Shown in pieces: positions 8,712 through 18,440 of a DNA stretch of 64,000 nucleotides. The position numbers and the translations under genes are program-made. Source of the DNA: Firmicutes bacterium HGW-Firmicutes-7 (GTDB lineage Bacteria > Bacillota > Clostridia > Lachnospirales > Vallitaleaceae). The DNA is taken from positions 62,001 to 126,000 of the forward strand of contig PGZO01000008.1 in assembly GCA_002841375.1 (NCBI GenBank), read 5' to 3'. The notes below the pieces were generated by a model, which worked only from the letters and a program-made list of their open reading frames with translations, had not been told where the DNA came from and did no database searches. Position 1 is the stretch's first letter; every line of letters starts with the position of its first letter.

Positions 8712-9987
8712 GTGCAATCCCCCTTTTATATATGCTTTTACCTGAAGGTATTTCTAAGGAATCATAGTCTATTGCTGCTACATCCCGTTCTACAACTACA
8801 TTTTTACCAAGCTCCGCTTTGTCTGGAATAGTTGCTGCTTCACCAATAACTGTAATACCACAATAATAAATAGCTGGTTTGTCTTCGTTAACTACCTCTT
8901 CACCAAATCCAATTTTAACATCTTCTCCTACTATAACTTTCTCGCTTAGAATACTTTTAACAATATGTGCGTTCTTTCCTATTACTGAATTAGACATTAT
9001 AATAGAATCTTCAATAATTGCACCTTCTGAAATATAAACACCTGGAAAAATAATAGAGTTCTTTACAGTACCATAAACCATACAGCCTTCTGCAATAATC
9101 GACTTCTTTGCACAACCTGTTGGTCCTATGTAATTAGCAGGCTTAACTGGATTGGTCGTAAATATTTTCCATCCTCTTTCAAATAAATTAAAGTCTGGAA
9201 CACGTTCAATTAAGTCCATGTTTGATTCCCAATAAGCTTGAATAGTACCCACATCTTTCCAATATCCCGAAAACTCATAGGCATACATACTACAACCTTC
9301 TGCTAACATCATTGGAATAATATTTTTGCCAAAATCATTATGGGAATTTGGATTTTGGTTGTCTCTAATTAAATATTCTCTTAAAACATCCCAAGTAAAA
9401 ATATAAACACCCATTGACGCTAGATTGTTTTTTGGTTCTTCTGGCTTTTCTTCAAATTCAAATACTTTATTGTTTTCATCTGTGTTCATAATACCAAAGC
9501 GACTCGCTTCTTCAATAGGCACTTCAAAAACCGAAATTGTTGCATCTGCCCCGGTTTTCTTATGTGCATCAAGCATTTTCGAATAATCCATTTTGTAAAT
9601 ATGATCACCTGATAAGATGATGACATATTTGGGAGATGATTTGTCTACATAATGAATGTTTTGATAAACAGCATTAGCAGTTCCTTTAAACCATTCACCT
9701 GAATCTGCTTTGAGATACGGGGACAAAATCGTAACACCACCATTATTTCTGTCAAGATCCCATGGTTTTCCAATACCTATATGAGCATTTAGCTCTAAGG
9801 GTTGATATTGTGTAAAAACCCCTACTGTATCGATTCCAGAATTGATACAGTTACTTAATGGAAAATCAATAATACGAAATTTACCTCCATAAGGTACAGC
9901 TGGCTTTGCTGTTAAGTTCGTTAGCACCCCTAATCTGCTCCCTTGGCCACCAGCAAGAAGTAATCCTATCATTTCTTTAGCTACCAT
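8704..9987 (-). CDS. glgC: Glucose-1-phosphate adenylyltransferase, GlgC catalytic subunit
   Basis: Makes ADP-glucose from glucose-1-phosphate and ATP for glycogen synthesis; 427 aa, usual for the family. The N-terminal [15 protein letters not shown] is the nucleotide-binding loop; [10 protein letters not shown] holds the catalytic Asp; FEEKPEEPK and the MGVYIF region bind sugar phosphate; a C-terminal beta-helix spans about 300-400. SD AGGAG is 8 nt before the ATG. First gene of a two-gene operon with glgD. No glycogen synthase or branching enzyme lies in this window. Confidence 0.96.
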   Translation of the reverse strand: MVAKEMIGLLLAGGQGSRLGVLTNLTAKPAVPYGGKFRIIDFPLSNCINSGIDTVGVFTQYQPLELNAHIGIGKPWDLDRNNGGVTILSPYLKADSGEWFKGTANAVYQNIHYVDKSSPKYVIILSGDHIYKMDYSKMLDAHKKTGADATISVFEVPIEEASRFGIMNTDENNKVFEFEEKPEEPKNNLASMGVYIFTWDVLREYLIRDNQNPNSHNDFGKNIIPMMLAEGCSMYAYEFSGYWKDVGTIQAYWESNMDLIERVPDFNLFERGWKIFTTNPVKPANYIGPTGCAKKSIIAEGCMVYGTVKNSIIFPGVYISEGAIIEDSIIMSNSVIGKNAHIVKSILSEKVIVGEDVKIGFGEEVVNEDKPAIYYCGITVIGEAATIPDKAELGKNVVVERDVAAIDYDSLEIPSGKSIYKRGIAHE

Positions 9988-10198
9988 TAAATCATCTCCT
10001 ATTCAGTTTATTTTCAGAGTAAAAATACTCTTGAATCTACATATACTTACTATACATCTATTTTACCATATTTATGGTTATTGCCCAACATTTAGTTCTT
10101 CTTTTTTGTCATTTTCTTTTTGACAAATTCCCCCTTTGCTACCTAGAAAATTTTTTCTTGTTTTTTTTCATAATAACCATTATGATATTTAAGACATA

Positions 10199-10349
10199 GA
10201 TTCTCGCCCTGAAAGTAAGCATCAATATATTTACCAATAATATATAGTAATCCAGAAACGTTGATATACTATATATTATTGGCAAAAGTGATACTATGTA
10301 CTTTTTGGGCGATAATCATTAGATTCTCACCTAGAAAGTAAGTATCACT
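10199..10349 (+). other. Palindromic folC leader with two mutually exclusive hairpins
   Basis: Within the 385-bp gap before folC lie three related arms. Arm A begins GATTCTCGCCC (10199) and contains AAAGTA and ATCA; arm B (10289-10317) contains GTGATAC, TACTTT and GGGCGATAATC; arm C (10323-10349) is a near copy of A ending GTATCAC. A pairs with B, enclosing a perfect 16-bp stem CCAATAATATATAGTA (10234-10249) with 10267-10282. B can instead pair with C (GTGATAC/GTATCAC, TACTTT/AAAGTA). C ends 12 nt before the folC SD. This may be a repeat cluster or a regulatory leader. Upstream of 10199 (9988-10198) I see only AT-rich sequence. Confidence 0.5.
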
Positions 10350-10372
10350 ATTTGAACTTAGGAGGACATCCT

Positions 10373-11674
10373 GTGAATTATAAAGAAAGCATCAGTTATC
10401 TTGAAAACATTTCTGCACCTATTCATTTGGGTCTCGAGAACATTATGAAGCTTCTTGATAAGTTATCAAATCCCCAAAATCAGCTTAAAGTAATACATCT
10501 TGCAGGAACAAATGGTAAAGGGTCTGTAAGCAATATACTAAAGAGTATTCTAATGGAGGCAAATTATAATGTGGGACTCTATAATTCACCAAGCATTCTT
10601 TCCTATAGAGAAACGATTAGCATAAATTCAAAGATCATTTCAAAAGATGATTTTGCATATGCTACTACAAAGATTTCCAAATATTGCAATGAACTCCTTG
10701 ATGAAGGACACCCCCAGCCTACCATTTTTGAATGCACTACTGCACTTGCACTAGATTTTTTTGCATCGAATAACGTTGACATTGCAATCATAGAAGTTGG
10801 TCTTGGTGGTATTTTGGATGCAACGAATGTTTTTACCACGCCATTAGTTAGCGTTATTACTTCTATAGGCTTCGACCATACCGAATATCTAGGAAATAGC
10901 CTTAAAGAAATTGCTTCTGCAAAAGCTGGTATTATAAAGAAAGAAATCCCTGTTGTTATTGCACCAAATGATGAAGATATATTGGAGGTAATAATGAATA
11001 TTTCCTCTAGTTTAAATGCACCTCTTTACTACAATGCGCCAACAGATATTGTGACTATAATCCATAATAGCACGCTTCAAGGAATAAACTTTTCTATGTC
11101 AACTCCTTATTTTACCTATTCTAACCTATTTACAACGCTTATTGGTGCGCATCAACTTACAAATATTTCTGTTGCGTTAATGACTATTTATGTATTAACC
11201 AAACATTATAATTATATGATTCCAGCTCCAGCAGTAACCAATGGGTTACATAAGACTTATTGGTCTTGTAGATGTGAATATATTGAGACACCTATTAAAA
11301 TGATAATTGATGGAGCCCACAATGAATCAAGCATGGAGAGCTTCACTCACGTTTTGTCTGCTCATTGTACTTCAATACCTATAACCTTTCTGTTTGGTGT
11401 TCTTAAAGACAAGGAGGTATCTATAATGCTAAAAAAAATGGCTCTTTTTTCAAACACTATTTTTATAACCGCACCATTATCCACGAGAAGCTTACCCCTT
11501 CCTGAACTAACTTCTATTGCTAAAGAACATTTTGAAAACGTTTATCCCATTGATGAGCTCTATGAAGCTTATCAAGAAGCTGTGAATTATGCAAAGAAAA
11601 CCAACACTTTGCTCTGTTGTGTTGGTTCCTTATATCTCTCTATTCCATTCCGAGATTGGTTACGTTCTAAATAA
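10373..11674 (+). CDS. folC: Bifunctional folylpolyglutamate synthase / dihydrofolate synthase
   Basis: A Mur-ligase-like cytoplasmic enzyme of 433 aa that adds glutamate to dihydropteroate and folates using ATP. The P-loop is in HLAGTNGKGSVSNIL (about 45-55); the IEVGLGGILDATNVF segment and SIGFDHTEYLG follow; the C-terminal ligase domain has DGAHNESSM. GTG at 10373 is taken as start: AGGAGG lies 7 nt upstream, while an in-frame TTG 21 bp earlier precedes that SD. Its last 15 bp overlap the convergent GAF-domain gene. It has no neighbours from folate synthesis. Confidence 0.93.
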   Translation: MNYKESISYLENISAPIHLGLENIMKLLDKLSNPQNQLKVIHLAGTNGKGSVSNILKSILMEANYNVGLYNSPSILSYRETISINSKIISKDDFAYATTKISKYCNELLDEGHPQPTIFECTTALALDFFASNNVDIAIIEVGLGGILDATNVFTTPLVSVITSIGFDHTEYLGNSLKEIASAKAGIIKKEIPVVIAPNDEDILEVIMNISSSLNAPLYYNAPTDIVTIIHNSTLQGINFSMSTPYFTYSNLFTTLIGAHQLTNISVALMTIYVLTKHYNYMIPAPAVTNGLHKTYWSCRCEYIETPIKMIIDGAHNESSMESFTHVLSAHCTSIPITFLFGVLKDKEVSIMLKKMALFSNTIFITAPLSTRSLPLPELTSIAKEHFENVYPIDELYEAYQEAVNYAKKTNTLLCCVGSLYLSIPFRDWLRSK

Positions 11675-13123
11675 TTCAACAAACTCTTCAACTGAGTTAA
11701 AATCTTTTTTACACTTATATGCCACTACGGTTTCCTCTTTGCTGCTTATGTGATCAACTAATTCGATATCTTCATAATCAGTAGTAAGAATTAGTGTATT
11801 TTGGTTGTCCACAAAATAAATATCTCTAAACTGATCTTGTGCTCTCATTTTGAATGGGTTGTCATGCAGTTCTAGCTTTCCATTATAGCTGACCCAAATA
11901 ACATATAATTCTAGAGAAAATATATCTGCACCCACAATATTTGATTTTAATGCTTCAAGGAAGGCGTGATAATAGTTGGGATGATATTCCTCTTTTATTT
12001 TCTCAACTCTTTTAATATGATATATAATTGGTGCGATATGATTGGCCATAAACTCAAATGCCATAACATGCTCTTCAGCAGCTAAAATGCCTTTTTCTAA
12101 CCCTAATACACCTATTGCTCCAATAAGATTTGTGTCATATTCTTCAATATATATTGGTATAATACATGCTCCTGATGGTGCTTTAATAAATTCTTGTATA
12201 AACATGTCTTCAAAAAGATTACTAACCTTGTGCTCCTCTACTACGATAATTTTCTCTCCAAGCAGAAGCGGAAGCAATGCACCTTTCATTGGTATTTCTT
12301 TAACAACTCCTTTCATATTAATGCTAGCTTCAATATTAAGAACCATTTTGTCACTATCATATAGTGCAATAAATGCTAACTCTGAATTATAAGACACCTT
12401 CAAAGCACTTGCAATTAATGAAATTACTGTATCAATTGATGTCACACTATTTACTATTTTAGCCAAAGCACTTAAATCCATCATTTTCTTTAATTTTATT
12501 TTCAATGTATTTTTTTGTGTTTCTATTTTAGCAAAGTTGCTCGCAGTGTTGAACACAACATACATGGCCTTTCCTAAAGATTCTATAATCTGAAAGATTT
12601 CTTTTTCTTGATGAGCTCCAAAATTTTCATCAAATGTAATAAATCCTCGCAATGAATTTCCTGATTTAATCGCAATTATGTATCTTGGTCTTACCTTGAC
12701 AAATAAATCATTCCCATTGTAAAATTGGTTTTTAATAATATCTCTCTGACTATCCTCTGATACATCAACATATGTTGGCATATATAAAAATCCCTCTTGA
12801 GATGGATATAGAGAGAATTGATGAAGTATTTCTTGTTCATTCTTACATTGATAACTAACCAAATCAAAGTTCCTTGTTATTTCATCTTTCAAAAAAAGCG
12901 TTGTAAATTCGCTCTCAGTAAATTCTGAAAAGCACTTCAATGCTAACTCAGTGATCTTATCCTTAGAAAGTTCTTCAAACATTTTTCCTATTTCTCCATA
13001 TATAAATACCATGTTGCCTATTTTTCTATCTAAAAACTCATTCTCCTTGGTTAATCTTTTAATCATTTTCTCATAATGATTAATTTTATTGATTAGTTCA
13101 TTATTATCTTGATGTATATCCAT
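11660..13123 (-). CDS. Tandem GAF-domain protein without output domain
   Basis: A 487-aa soluble protein of unknown function. An N-terminal coiled coil (about 5-45) is followed by two GAF-like folds (about 55-195 and 215-370, the second reading IASALKVSYNSELAFIALYDSD and ending GVLGLEKGI) and a C-terminal region (about 385-487) I do not recognise. No kinase, GGDEF, EAL or HTH module is visible. It starts 16 bp after the DUF342 gene with SD AAAGGAG, so it is the third gene of a c-di-GMP-linked operon. A role as a small-ligand sensor or scaffold for the two upstream products is inference. Confidence 0.75.
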   Translation of the reverse strand: MDIHQDNNELINKINHYEKMIKRLTKENEFLDRKIGNMVFIYGEIGKMFEELSKDKITELALKCFSEFTESEFTTLFLKDEITRNFDLVSYQCKNEQEILHQFSLYPSQEGFLYMPTYVDVSEDSQRDIIKNQFYNGNDLFVKVRPRYIIAIKSGNSLRGFITFDENFGAHQEKEIFQIIESLGKAMYVVFNTASNFAKIETQKNTLKIKLKKMMDLSALAKIVNSVTSIDTVISLIASALKVSYNSELAFIALYDSDKMVLNIEASINMKGVVKEIPMKGALLPLLLGEKIIVVEEHKVSNLFEDMFIQEFIKAPSGACIIPIYIEEYDTNLIGAIGVLGLEKGILAAEEHVMAFEFMANHIAPIIYHIKRVEKIKEEYHPNYYHAFLEALKSNIVGADIFSLELYVIWVSYNGKLELHDNPFKMRAQDQFRDIYFVDNQNTLILTTDYEDIELVDHISSKEETVVAYKCKKDFNSVEEFVELFRT

Positions 13124-13139
13124 CTATTTGAAGTCTCCT

Positions 13140-14738
13140 TTATTCGCATTTTATTTCGTAATTTATAAGATAATACTTCATAGGGTAATTAACCGAATCA
13201 ATCAGAAGTAATTTTTCATCACTAATTTGAATAAGCACATTAGAAAACACTCTCTTTTTAGCAATTATTTCTCCTTCACCTTTAATCTTAAAGTAAGAAT
13301 GGCATTTTGTTATTTCTGAATTCAATATTTTCAAACTCCTGTTATACTTATCAATTTCTTCTATTAATATCTCATAAATCTTTTTGTTTTCTATGCTTAA
13401 TTCCTGGGATATCGCATAAATAGATAGCTTTCTCTTCACGTTGGTAATTTTCTCTTTTACCTTTACCAATGAGTCTTCAAGTAAATCATATTGTTTTTTC
13501 AATTCACTTCTTTTAAAACCTTTTACAATGGTTTTTGTTTTAGTCCCCATTGCGCTGCCAATTTCACCAACCTCAATTCTCATATGTGCTTCTGTTGTGC
13601 CACCAACTACTTTACTCTTACTCGCTTCAAATACAACTTCCTTCGCATTTATTTTGCAATTAATTGCATAGTATCCAATATTAACAGTTCCTGAACATTC
13701 AATAGTACAATTTGCAGCAAATTTAGTATACAAATTGCCGTTGCAAATAATTTTCGCTTGATCTCTCCCGGCTATTCCACCCCGAATATAAATATTGCCA
13801 TTAATACTTTCAACTGTATTAACAGCACCGATACCTAAATCACCTAAAACTTGTATGTCTCTTTTTGCTCTTACCGAAAACTTGTCTTCAATCGTGTCTT
13901 TAATTTCTACAAATCCATCAAAATCAATGCTTCCTGTATGATAAGATACACTATTTTCAATAATTAATGTTTTACTAATAGAAATAATATCTTCTTCATA
14001 AATTACTGCTCCCGTTATTTTTGCATAAAGGGTAGTTATTCCTTCTTCATTATTACATTGTTCATATATGGATGTTTGATCATACTTAAGTTCTTTATTC
14101 GCTCCCTTTAATGCCGGAATAATTTCTCCGTATACTGTAATGCCTGGGACACCTTCATTTGGTTCAATTCTCTCACCTAGCCAGTCTCCTGCACTTACCT
14201 TGTTTATTAAATCTAACTCATAATAATTAACCGAATCTTCTTCTGAAAGTACAGGCTTTTGACTTTTTATCGTATACATCGTAATGGATGCATCTTTTCC
14301 ATTTTCTGGGATTCTACCACGGGCAATACGAATTTTAACATTATTACCAATACGTTCCATAATATCTTCCCATTCTAAGCCATACACAATTCCACTATTA
14401 TTAGCTTGGGCTAAAACATCATCGAGGTATTCTTGTTTTGTTTTCTTGGAGAATTCCTCATTGTTCATATTAATAATAGCATACGCCTCTAAACGATCCT
14501 TACTTACAGTTATCTCTATTTCATCTTTTAAGGTTCCAATAACTACTGGTCTATTTGATAATCCTAACAATGCATTTTTTAAAAGCACAAAGTTTGTTAC
14601 TGTTACTCTTGGGCACGCCTTTAATACTTCCGAAAAATCATTAAATGAAAATCCTTCTTGTTCTACTATTATCTTAACATCAGAATCTTGTGATTCTAAT
14701 GTAATATACTCATTTGTGAAAAAAACTTCTACCTCCAA
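13140..14738 (-). CDS. FapA / DUF342 family protein
   Basis: A cytoplasmic protein of about 532 aa of the DUF342/FapA family. N-terminal region about 1-130 with alpha/beta character; central beta-solenoid-like part (about 270-400, with repeated G-I-G / I-x-V stretches such as GDLGIGAVNTVESINGNIYIRGGIAG); then a coiled coil (about 405-480). TTG at 14738 has GGAGG 7 nt upstream and is favoured over the ATG at 14756, whose own SD is poor. Relatives affect flagellar assembly or surface polymers, but the molecular role is not settled. It lies 33 bp downstream of a GGDEF-EAL gene, suggesting c-di-GMP-related control. Confidence 0.82.
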   Translation of the reverse strand: MEVEVFFTNEYITLESQDSDVKIIVEQEGFSFNDFSEVLKACPRVTVTNFVLLKNALLGLSNRPVVIGTLKDEIEITVSKDRLEAYAIINMNNEEFSKKTKQEYLDDVLAQANNSGIVYGLEWEDIMERIGNNVKIRIARGRIPENGKDASITMYTIKSQKPVLSEEDSVNYYELDLINKVSAGDWLGERIEPNEGVPGITVYGEIIPALKGANKELKYDQTSIYEQCNNEEGITTLYAKITGAVIYEEDIISISKTLIIENSVSYHTGSIDFDGFVEIKDTIEDKFSVRAKRDIQVLGDLGIGAVNTVESINGNIYIRGGIAGRDQAKIICNGNLYTKFAANCTIECSGTVNIGYYAINCKINAKEVVFEASKSKVVGGTTEAHMRIEVGEIGSAMGTKTKTIVKGFKRSELKKQYDLLEDSLVKVKEKITNVKRKLSIYAISQELSIENKKIYEILIEEIDKYNRSLKILNSEITKCHSYFKIKGEGEIIAKKRVFSNVLIQISDEKLLLIDSVNYPMKYYLINYEIKCE

Positions 14739-14771
14739 CCTATCTCCTCCATTCAATTGTTATATGTAGTT

Positions 14772-17300
14772 CTATCCCTTTAGAAATTGGTTGTTTTGAA
14801 ATACAATGACTTCATTTAGTGTTAACGGCTTGGATATATAATATCCTTGGGCAAAATCACAATTTACACTTCGCAAAAAATCAAATTGCTCTTTGTCTTC
14901 TACCCCTTCAGCCGTAACCGTCATTCCTAGTCCTTTCGCTACAGATAAAATTACATTCACCACCTTCGTGCAATTAATACTTTGTGGCAACTGTTTTACA
15001 AACGTTCTATCAATTTTAACATCATTAATTTCGGTTGTATTTAAATAGGAAAGGGAAGAATATCCCGTTCCAAAATCGTCTAAGTGTACTTTAATACCCA
15101 TTTTTTGTAGCTTCTCTAAGTTTTTATTTGCTTTATCAAAATTATCAAATAAAGTTTTTTCTGTTACCTCAATTTGTATTTTCTTTTTATCTAATCCCAA
15201 TACTTTAATTTGATCTATTTGTTGATTCGAAAACAACTGTTTACTCGAAAGGTTTATAGATACAAAACAATCATTATACGTATGATGACTACTTAATACA
15301 TCCATTGCTAAGGATACTTGTTGTAAAACAAAAAGCCCAATATCCTCCATATGACCACTATCTTCAGCAATAGGCAAAAAATCACTTGGGTCATGATATA
15401 TGCCATCATTATTTTCCCATCTAATAAAAGCTTCAAACCCCACAACTTCATAATCAATTAAAGAAATAATCGGTTGATAACGCACAGAAAACTCTTGATT
15501 GATAGATGCATTTTTTAAACTATTTTCTATAATTCGCTGATTTTCAAGCTTCTCCTCAATCTCTTTTTCATAAAATTTAAAAGCACCTACACCGGACTTA
15601 TTCTTTTTAGCTTCATACATAGCAATATCTGCATCTTTCAATGCAAGCTCACTACTTTGATATTTACTTACTTCATATACTAATCCAATGCTTGAGCCTA
15701 TTACAACACTTGATTTTCCAATTTTAATTGGCTCTGCTATTAATTCTTGTACCCTTGTTAGTATTTTGGATACTTCTGTCTTTGAGATCTGTTGAATTAA
15801 TATTGCAAACTCATCTCCGCCTATTCTTGCAACAATATCCCCATGACGCAATGATTTTAATATTCTCCCCGCAACAGTAAATAACACCTCATCGCCGAAT
15901 ACATGTCCATAGGTATCATTAACTTCTTTAAAAAAGTTCAAATCCAACACTGCTAGAGAATATTTCTTTTCTTCATTGTCGCGTTCTCGTTGTGTAAATA
16001 TCTTTCCATTGACTGTTTTCATAAAAAAATCTCTATTATATAATCCTGTTAAAGAATCGTGATGAGCTAAATAAGTTATCTTTTTAATACTTTCAATCTT
16101 CGTAACACCAATTTTTATTTGATCAGATAAGGCTCTAATAAAAGTAAAAAGGTATTCGACTGACATATCCGTAGTGTCAAAAATAAATATCATGATTTTA
16201 TCATTATAACCTATTACAATCTCAACCTCATTTTCCTTATCTGTAATAATATAATTATTCTTATCATCCTCTTGAACCTGGTGCATAAGTGAATTCATAA
16301 GCTCAATCACATGTTGGTGATCCTTATCCTTTAATCCTTTAATACTTAACAACTTATCCTTGCCATTTATGTACTCTATGTAAACATTATCATAATCTTT
16401 TCCTGCTACGCACATATAATTTGCCGATAGCTCTCTGGAAATAATTTCAAATATTTCTTCATATAGCTGAATAATTGCATCTGATGAATTTACAAGCTTT
16501 GCAACCTCTAACAATACACTATTCATCTTTTCAACTTTTTTCTTACCGGTAATATCTGTTAAAGACATTAGTATTCCAAGTATATTGTCAGAACTATCTT
16601 GAACTGGATAATATTTAACCAGTTTAAATTTATCATTATCAAAGGTCTTTTCAGTAGTATAACCTGCCGCTCCATTATATATTCCCATGGTTTCACAATC
16701 TGGGCAAGGCCTACTTCTACCATATAATTTTTCATAGCATTTGTCATATTTGTTATTGAACTCTTGTCTAATTCTTTCGTTTGTCCATAAAATATTGTAC
16801 TCTCTATCTATAAAAACCAATCCTTCAGAAATACTTTCAAGTATTAGTTTTTTTTCATTTTCAGATTCCTTGAGCTTCATATACAATCGTTCTAACTCTA
16901 GCTCTTGATTGAAGCTATAACAAGCATCCTTAATTACTTGTACAATTTCATCTCTTTTGTAGTTGGTTTTAATAAGTTTGAATATTTTGACAGAGTTTAT
17001 AATATCTTCAGCAGATACTAAATCCATTTTCCTCGTTAACAAAATGACTTTAGCTTTAGAATTTATTTGATTTACCTCTTCAATAAAGTGAAGTCCATTA
17101 TATTCGGGCATGTAAAAGCCAGTTATTAAAACTGCAGTACTAATCCCAATCGCTTCTAATGTTTGAATAACAGCGATCGCTTCACTTGGTTTTTCTGCAG
17201 TTTCAACAACATAATCACTACCAAAATCCTCCAAAGCCAATTGTTCTAGTTGACTAAGAACAATCGGATCCATATCGATACACACTATGGCTTTTTCCAT
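14772..17300 (-). CDS. Receiver-like/PAS/GAF-like/GGDEF/EAL c-di-GMP enzyme
   Basis: An 842-aa cytoplasmic signalling protein. N-terminal receiver fold (1-125), but the phosphoacceptor Asp is replaced: LITGFYMPE has Gly where Asp normally stands. PAS domain (about 150-245) with a CPDCETMG cysteine cluster; GAF-like region (about 265-390); GGDEF domain (about 400-565) with intact GGDEF and an upstream RHGD inhibitory-site match; EAL domain (about 575-835) where the signature is EAF but the metal and catalytic residues in INLSSKQL, IEVTEK, HLDDFGTG, KIDRTF and TAEGVE are kept. Both cyclase and phosphodiesterase activity are possible. GGGAG lies 10 nt before the ATG. First gene of a three-gene operon. 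Confidence 0.92.
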   Translation of the reverse strand: MEKAIVCIDMDPIVLSQLEQLALEDFGSDYVVETAEKPSEAIAVIQTLEAIGISTAVLITGFYMPEYNGLHFIEEVNQINSKAKVILLTRKMDLVSAEDIINSVKIFKLIKTNYKRDEIVQVIKDACYSFNQELELERLYMKLKESENEKKLILESISEGLVFIDREYNILWTNERIRQEFNNKYDKCYEKLYGRSRPCPDCETMGIYNGAAGYTTEKTFDNDKFKLVKYYPVQDSSDNILGILMSLTDITGKKKVEKMNSVLLEVAKLVNSSDAIIQLYEEIFEIISRELSANYMCVAGKDYDNVYIEYINGKDKLLSIKGLKDKDHQHVIELMNSLMHQVQEDDKNNYIITDKENEVEIVIGYNDKIMIFIFDTTDMSVEYLFTFIRALSDQIKIGVTKIESIKKITYLAHHDSLTGLYNRDFFMKTVNGKIFTQRERDNEEKKYSLAVLDLNFFKEVNDTYGHVFGDEVLFTVAGRILKSLRHGDIVARIGGDEFAILIQQISKTEVSKILTRVQELIAEPIKIGKSSVVIGSSIGLVYEVSKYQSSELALKDADIAMYEAKKNKSGVGAFKFYEKEIEEKLENQRIIENSLKNASINQEFSVRYQPIISLIDYEVVGFEAFIRWENNDGIYHDPSDFLPIAEDSGHMEDIGLFVLQQVSLAMDVLSSHHTYNDCFVSINLSSKQLFSNQQIDQIKVLGLDKKKIQIEVTEKTLFDNFDKANKNLEKLQKMGIKVHLDDFGTGYSSLSYLNTTEINDVKIDRTFVKQLPQSINCTKVVNVILSVAKGLGMTVTAEGVEDKEQFDFLRSVNCDFAQGYYISKPLTLNEVIVFQNNQFLKG

Positions 17301-17345
17301 ATCTTTTACACTCCCAATAGAATTTGTGTAAAAATAATTCGACTT

Positions 17346-17433
17346 TATTTGTCAAAGGATACTCGCCTTCCGCATTCGCTACGAACTTATAACCCCAACT
17401 AGTAGCGCGGACTTCCTTCGTTAGGTTAAATAT
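17346..17433. repeat. Dispersed repeat, copy B
   Basis: A shorter relative of the repeat at 5840-5995: GATACTCGCC, TCCGCAT, CGCTACGA and TAAC match at 17358-17392, and GGACTTCCTTCGTTAGGTTA plus AAATAT-type end matches at 17409-17433. The central hairpins of copy A are missing. It lies upstream of the GGDEF-EAL gene, between it and mscS. Confidence 0.75.
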
Positions 17434-17517
17434 TACTATACTATTCAATCCGTGTCAATATTTCCATATATTAATCGTTGAATTTCTAAATAAAATTATA
17501 ATATATAAGAAACTACC

Positions 17518-18342
17518 TTAATCTTCTTTACGGATGTGGATATCCATTTGTGGATATGGAATATTAATTTGTTCATTATCAAATTCAACTTTCACTTGTT
17601 CCATTACATCATAATATATTTTCCAATAATCTTCATTCTTTGCCCAAACTCTAAAGAAGAAATTAATTGCACTTGCATCATATTCTCCCAAAACCACTTG
17701 TGGCGATGGATCTTGTAAAATCAAAGGGTGCTCTGATGCAATTTTTCTTAAAATTTCCTTTACTTTATTCATATCGTCTTCATAACCTACGCCAAAAACA
17801 AAATCTACTCGCCGAGTTGAGTTTGTAGAGTAATTTATAGTGCTACTATTTGATAAATTTGCATTGGGAATTATTACCCTTTTGTTATCTGGTGTTGTTA
17901 AAATTGTATAAAAGATTTGAATCTCCTCTATTGTACCTGCATGTCCTGCTCCTTCTATATAATCTCCTATCTTAAAAGGTTTTAATATTAGAATGAGTAT
18001 ACCTCCTGCAAAATTAGACAAACTTCCTTGCAGTGCTAATCCTATAGCAAGTCCTGCTGATCCAATAACAGCTATAAAAGAGGTTGTTTGCACACCAAAC
18101 ATAGATGCTATTGTTATAAGTAGTAGTACCTTCAAGGATACTTTAATTAAAGATAAGAGAAATGGCCTTAGCGACTTATCAAAATTAAATTTCTCAAATT
18201 TATTATCTGCAATTTTTACAATTTTTTTTATTACTTTCAAACCAATAAGCAATAATATTATTGACAATATCACCTTACCACCATACAAAATTATTGCTCC
18301 ATATAAACCTTCAAAATCAAAGTTAAAATTTTCAAATTTCAT
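17518..18342 (-). CDS. Small-conductance mechanosensitive channel, MscS family
   Basis: A membrane channel of 274 aa that opens under tension to release solutes on osmotic downshock. Three N-terminal membrane helices; the pore helix is the Gly/Ala-rich GLAIGLALQGSLSNFAGG segment (about 90-110); a beta domain with FKIGDYIE and the upper C-terminal alpha/beta vestibule follow (IIPNANLSNSSTINYS, then FGVGYEDD). ATG 18342 has GGAGG 6 nt upstream and is preferred to an ATG eight codons earlier. It stands alone between a dispersed repeat and the Mrp operon. Confidence 0.93.
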   Translation of the reverse strand: MKFENFNFDFEGLYGAIILYGGKVILSIILLLIGLKVIKKIVKIADNKFEKFNFDKSLRPFLLSLIKVSLKVLLLITIASMFGVQTTSFIAVIGSAGLAIGLALQGSLSNFAGGILILILKPFKIGDYIEGAGHAGTIEEIQIFYTILTTPDNKRVIIPNANLSNSSTINYSTNSTRRVDFVFGVGYEDDMNKVKEILRKIASEHPLILQDPSPQVVLGEYDASAINFFFRVWAKNEDYWKIYYDVMEQVKVEFDNEQINIPYPQMDIHIRKED

Positions 18343-18440
18343 TTTATTCCTCCGTTCTTTTATCATAGATGTCTACATAGCCACTATACTATACATCATT
18401 AAAATTATATCATTTATAGGTTGTCTTGAAAAGAATAAGC

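Noticed and set aside
10199-10349. THF riboswitch before folC
   Set aside because: Position is suggestive, but I cannot find the conserved THF riboswitch core; the structure is palindromic repeats instead.
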